A stretch of 64,000 nucleotides of DNA, from positions 7,392,647 through 7,456,646 of the forward strand of contig JAQFVV010000049.1 of the NCBI GenBank assembly GCA_028023455.1. Reading direction: 5' to 3'. Shown here piece by piece: positions 61,199 to 64,000 of this stretch; the stretch's first letter is position 1, and each line of letters starts with the position of its first letter. A program made the translations under genes and the position numbers. Below the pieces are notes generated by a model, which made no database searches, was not told the origin of the DNA, and was given only the letters and a program-made list of their open reading frames with translations. This DNA is from Epiperipatus broadwayi. Its lineage: Eukaryota > Onychophora > Udeonychophora > Euonychophora > Peripatidae.

Positions 61199-62264
61199 AT
61201 TGTGTTTTTCCAGAAATAAGACCTAACCAGAAAATAAGCTCTAGCATAATTTTTGAGGATGCTTATAAATTCTATTCCAAATATAAGCCCTAGTTAAGAT
61301 TGTCAGCTGATAGATGACCATTTTTTGCCTATTGACACCTACAATGAGCTTGTTGAATTATAAAGTAATGCATGTATAAATAAACAATATTATTGACCTT
61401 AATGCTTTAAATAAATGGTAATATAACAGATTTTTCATATTTTTCAATCGACTATTTTTGACAAACGTAATTCTATCTATCTATCACAAGTCAGTATAAC
61501 AATTTATAATTTCATTTATATATTTTTAAGTACTTATTTTATTTATATAGAATATTTAGATTTAGAATCCTTGATTTAGTTTTAGAGTTTCAGCATGGTA
61601 GCTTTTAAATATTCAAGATAAATTAGTTTGATTTCTTAAGCATCCCCCCCCCCAGGCTTTTTTAAAACAATAGAAGTAATTTTTAAAATCAAAATTTAGC
61701 ACAAATTAAATCATCAATCTTTCTCCTAAAGATTTTAGGAAAAATACCCAAGCAGGTTTACTACAAGTAAATTAGAAAGTGTTTGTAATTTGCATACTTA
61801 ATAAACAAAATGGACATTGTTGTGTCATATATGAGTCTTTGTAGTTCAATATGTCATATGTTTTAATGAATGTATTTAATGTGCATGTGTGAAATACAGA
61901 AACATTTTCTGAATTTTTGTGCTTGCATTTTTATTGCTTTTGAGTGGACAAACTATTTTTAAATGTTATCATTTTTGTTACCACACCTATCTTGCAACTC
62001 TTTCATTAATACTTGATTTAATGGTAAATTTAAACAAATCTCCAGATAAGGTGATAGAAAAAAGAAAGCTATTCTGGTGAATACAAGAAAAGAATTGTGG
62101 GGGCTTTCATGATAAGGATCTTACAGCTATCTATAAAAAGAAGTACTTGAATAAATGTAGATTCTTGTAGCTGAAAAGATATAGCATCCCCTAAAAATAG
62201 GCCCTACAGTGTCTTTTGGAGCAAAAATTAATATAAGATCCAGTTTTATTTTCTGGGTAACATA
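61199..62264. mobile_element. Non-autonomous DNA transposon with ~25-bp inverted ends
   Basis: The left end ATTGTGTTTTTCCAGAAATA is complementary, with few differences, to the right end TTTATTTTCTGGGTAACATAAT. Internal blocks near both ends repeat the theme AAAATAAGCCCTAG (61226-61295) and AAAATAGGCCCTAC with GGAGCAAAAATTAATATAAG (62194-62240). Similar AATAAG-CCCTA ends are known from widespread DNA transposons of animals; I do not assign the superfamily. No transposase frame. Confidence 0.65.
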
Positions 62265-62934
62265 ATATAAACTCTCTGTCCATCATTACTTTAAAGTCTG
62301 TGAATCAATTACATCACCTTTGCTGACCAAATCTTTATATACATTTGTCACACATTTTTCATTAAATTAATTTTTTTTGTACTTTGTGATCTTAGATAAT
62401 ATGTAACAGTCTTTATTTTGAGGTTTACAATTGTACTTAATCCCTAAATTGTGCAGCATTTGATATAAGAATTCAAGGATTATCAATCAACATTAGTTTT
62501 TATGTTCAATGCTGCTGATGGCTGAGGTGATGATGGTTACTAAACGATGGACTATACATTGATTATATATATATTAAATAAGCTTGCAATTTAAATAAAA
62601 TAAAATAAACGGTTTAAATATCATTATTAATTTGGGAAATCACTTTTTAATAAATTATACTATAAGGGTTGTTATATAAACCAAGATTCCCTTTTTAATG
62701 TGTATTTATCTATAAATATTAAACATGTCTACATTATTCATGTGAATTTTCAGAACTTTTTTTGTCATTCAATTCTATTATTTGCAAGAAGTTTATAATC
62801 ATGGTAATTATTGTGAATAGGCAATATCTATGTAGTTCTCAGAGAGAGCAAAATAGAATTTATCTATTTTTTTTCCAAATGTGTGGCTTCATGTAAAGAA
62901 AATGCTTAAGAAATATATAAACAATATTTATGCA
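62265..62934. other. AT-rich spacer, no feature seen
   Basis: Nothing recognisable. Confidence 0.5.
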
Positions 62935-63315
62935 TAAAGATAGTGGTAGCTATGGTTATTAAAGAACCAAAGACCCCAAAATGTATGGGTACTGAACTGA
63001 GTTCAAACCCATATGACTATATAAGCTAATGATCTTGGATTGAAAACATTAAGGTGTTTTCAGTTTAAGACTCATAGTTTTGTAGTTAAGTGGAGATAAA
63101 AGGTGGTTGCTGGAGGGTTGCATTGGATCCTAAGATGCAGTGCTCTCATATCCAAGGTTCCTCACTGATAAAAACCACAAGCCAGAAACTAGTCTGGGGA
63201 TATTGGATGAGTAGGTACTAGATGTGGATTATATGCACAAGCCTTCTGGCATCCATTGATCACTCTAGTTTGCTGTGTGTGGCAATACATACAGTGAGTT
63301 TTGCCTGAGATTATA
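62935..63315. repeat. Interspersed repeat R1, copy 2
   Basis: Same order of blocks as 2690-3205, with GTATGGGTACTGAACTGA, GTAGTTAAGTGGAGATAAAA, GATGCAGTGCTCTCA and GGATATTGGATGAGTAGG. It keeps TTCCTCACTGATAAAAACCA, which is altered in copy 1. Non-coding. Confidence 0.7.
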
Positions 63316-64000
63316 AACAGAGAATCAGGCTTAATTAAATATATAGCACATTTATTGAATAAATAAATAAAAAGAATTAAATTACTAAATAAGAATTTAT
63401 TTTCTGATTACATATATGTACAACCATGTTACTGTTCTAATCTATTAAATAGACATTTTAGACAATTTTTACATTTTCAAATGAATATAAAATAATATAT
63501 ATATACATTAGCAATAAATGTTAATCTGATTTCTTAATTAATTGTTAAATAATTAAGAATATATATATATAGTTGAAAATTTTTATGTTTAACTATTTTA
63601 ATTAAATACCTATTGTTTTATTATTGGTATGTGCACATTTGCATAATTACTGATGGAATAATCTTTAACCCTTATGACATTTGCTTATTCAAAAACTTTC
63701 AATTTAATTTACTATACTTCAATTATCAATAAAAGTTAACTTTCTTAAAATTATTTAAAATAGAGTTAATTAAACAACTCTTTAGATTTACATATCTTCA
63801 GCAAAAAAACAGTGTACATAACTTTTTTCTACTATAAATAATTTTCTGGAAACTATTTATTCTGGACATATTTTCATGATAACAACAAAATTTTAAAACA
63901 AAATTTCGTTTTTTTATTTTTTTATATTTCGTAATTTATTCAATTTAACTAAATATCAATCTTAATTGCATATTTTTAATGCATACAGTTTCCTTGCAAT
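63316..64000. other. AT-rich intergenic DNA to window end
   Basis: Very AT-rich with (TA)n tracts around 63496-63570. Nothing recognisable. Confidence 0.5.

Overview
This window reads as repeat-rich intergenic DNA from an invertebrate animal nuclear genome. The clues are very high A+T (about three quarters by eye), long stretches with no open frame, tRNA- and 5S-derived SINEs, several families of Penelope-like elements (PLEs), fold-back MITEs, a hAT-type MITE and a gag-bearing LTR element. I cannot name the species. An AT-rich cephalopod, chelicerate or cnidarian would all fit. I found no convincing host protein gene, no intact tRNA or rRNA gene, and nothing bacterial. Repeat boundaries were read by eye and are good to about 10-20 bases unless stated otherwise.

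Layout. 0.8-7.1 kb: fold-back elements, including palindromic SINE-like elements, a SINE nested in a MITE palindrome, and a 2.4-kb unit with ~310-bp inverted ends. 7.1-10.2 kb: plain AT-rich DNA, closed by a tRNA-Val-derived SINE with a perfect 13-bp target duplication. 10.7-12.4 kb: a ~415-bp repeat arranged as two units per arm of a fold-back. 12.4-20 kb: mostly unique AT-rich DNA, with a PLE-tail fold-back at 15 kb and a ~490-bp GATA/GGTA microsatellite at 16.36-16.85 kb. 22.0-22.3 kb: a CpG-rich islet with four CTCF-like motifs about 80 bp apart. 22.7-24.35 kb: a direct tandem array of the ~415-bp repeat. 24.35-31.0 kb: an LTR retrotransposon on the minus strand, with long LTRs and two overlapping gag frames but no pol; a 500-N gap cuts its right LTR. 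31.5-59.2 kb: remains of at least four PLE families, several in inverted back-to-back pairs, interspersed with a 5S-derived fragment, a hAT MITE and a 198-bp minisatellite. 61.2-62.3 kb: a non-autonomous DNA transposon. 62.9-63.3 kb: a second copy of the repeat seen at 2.7-3.2 kb.

Nothing here works together as a host pathway. The common thread is retroelement biology. Tails of several unrelated PLE families and of a tRNA-derived SINE share one short architecture: CTGANGA, a covarying hairpin, then GAAA. This resembles the catalytic core and stem II of a hammerhead ribozyme. The same families also tend to occur as inverted duplications. The shared tail and the shared fold-back habit are the most interesting signals in the window.
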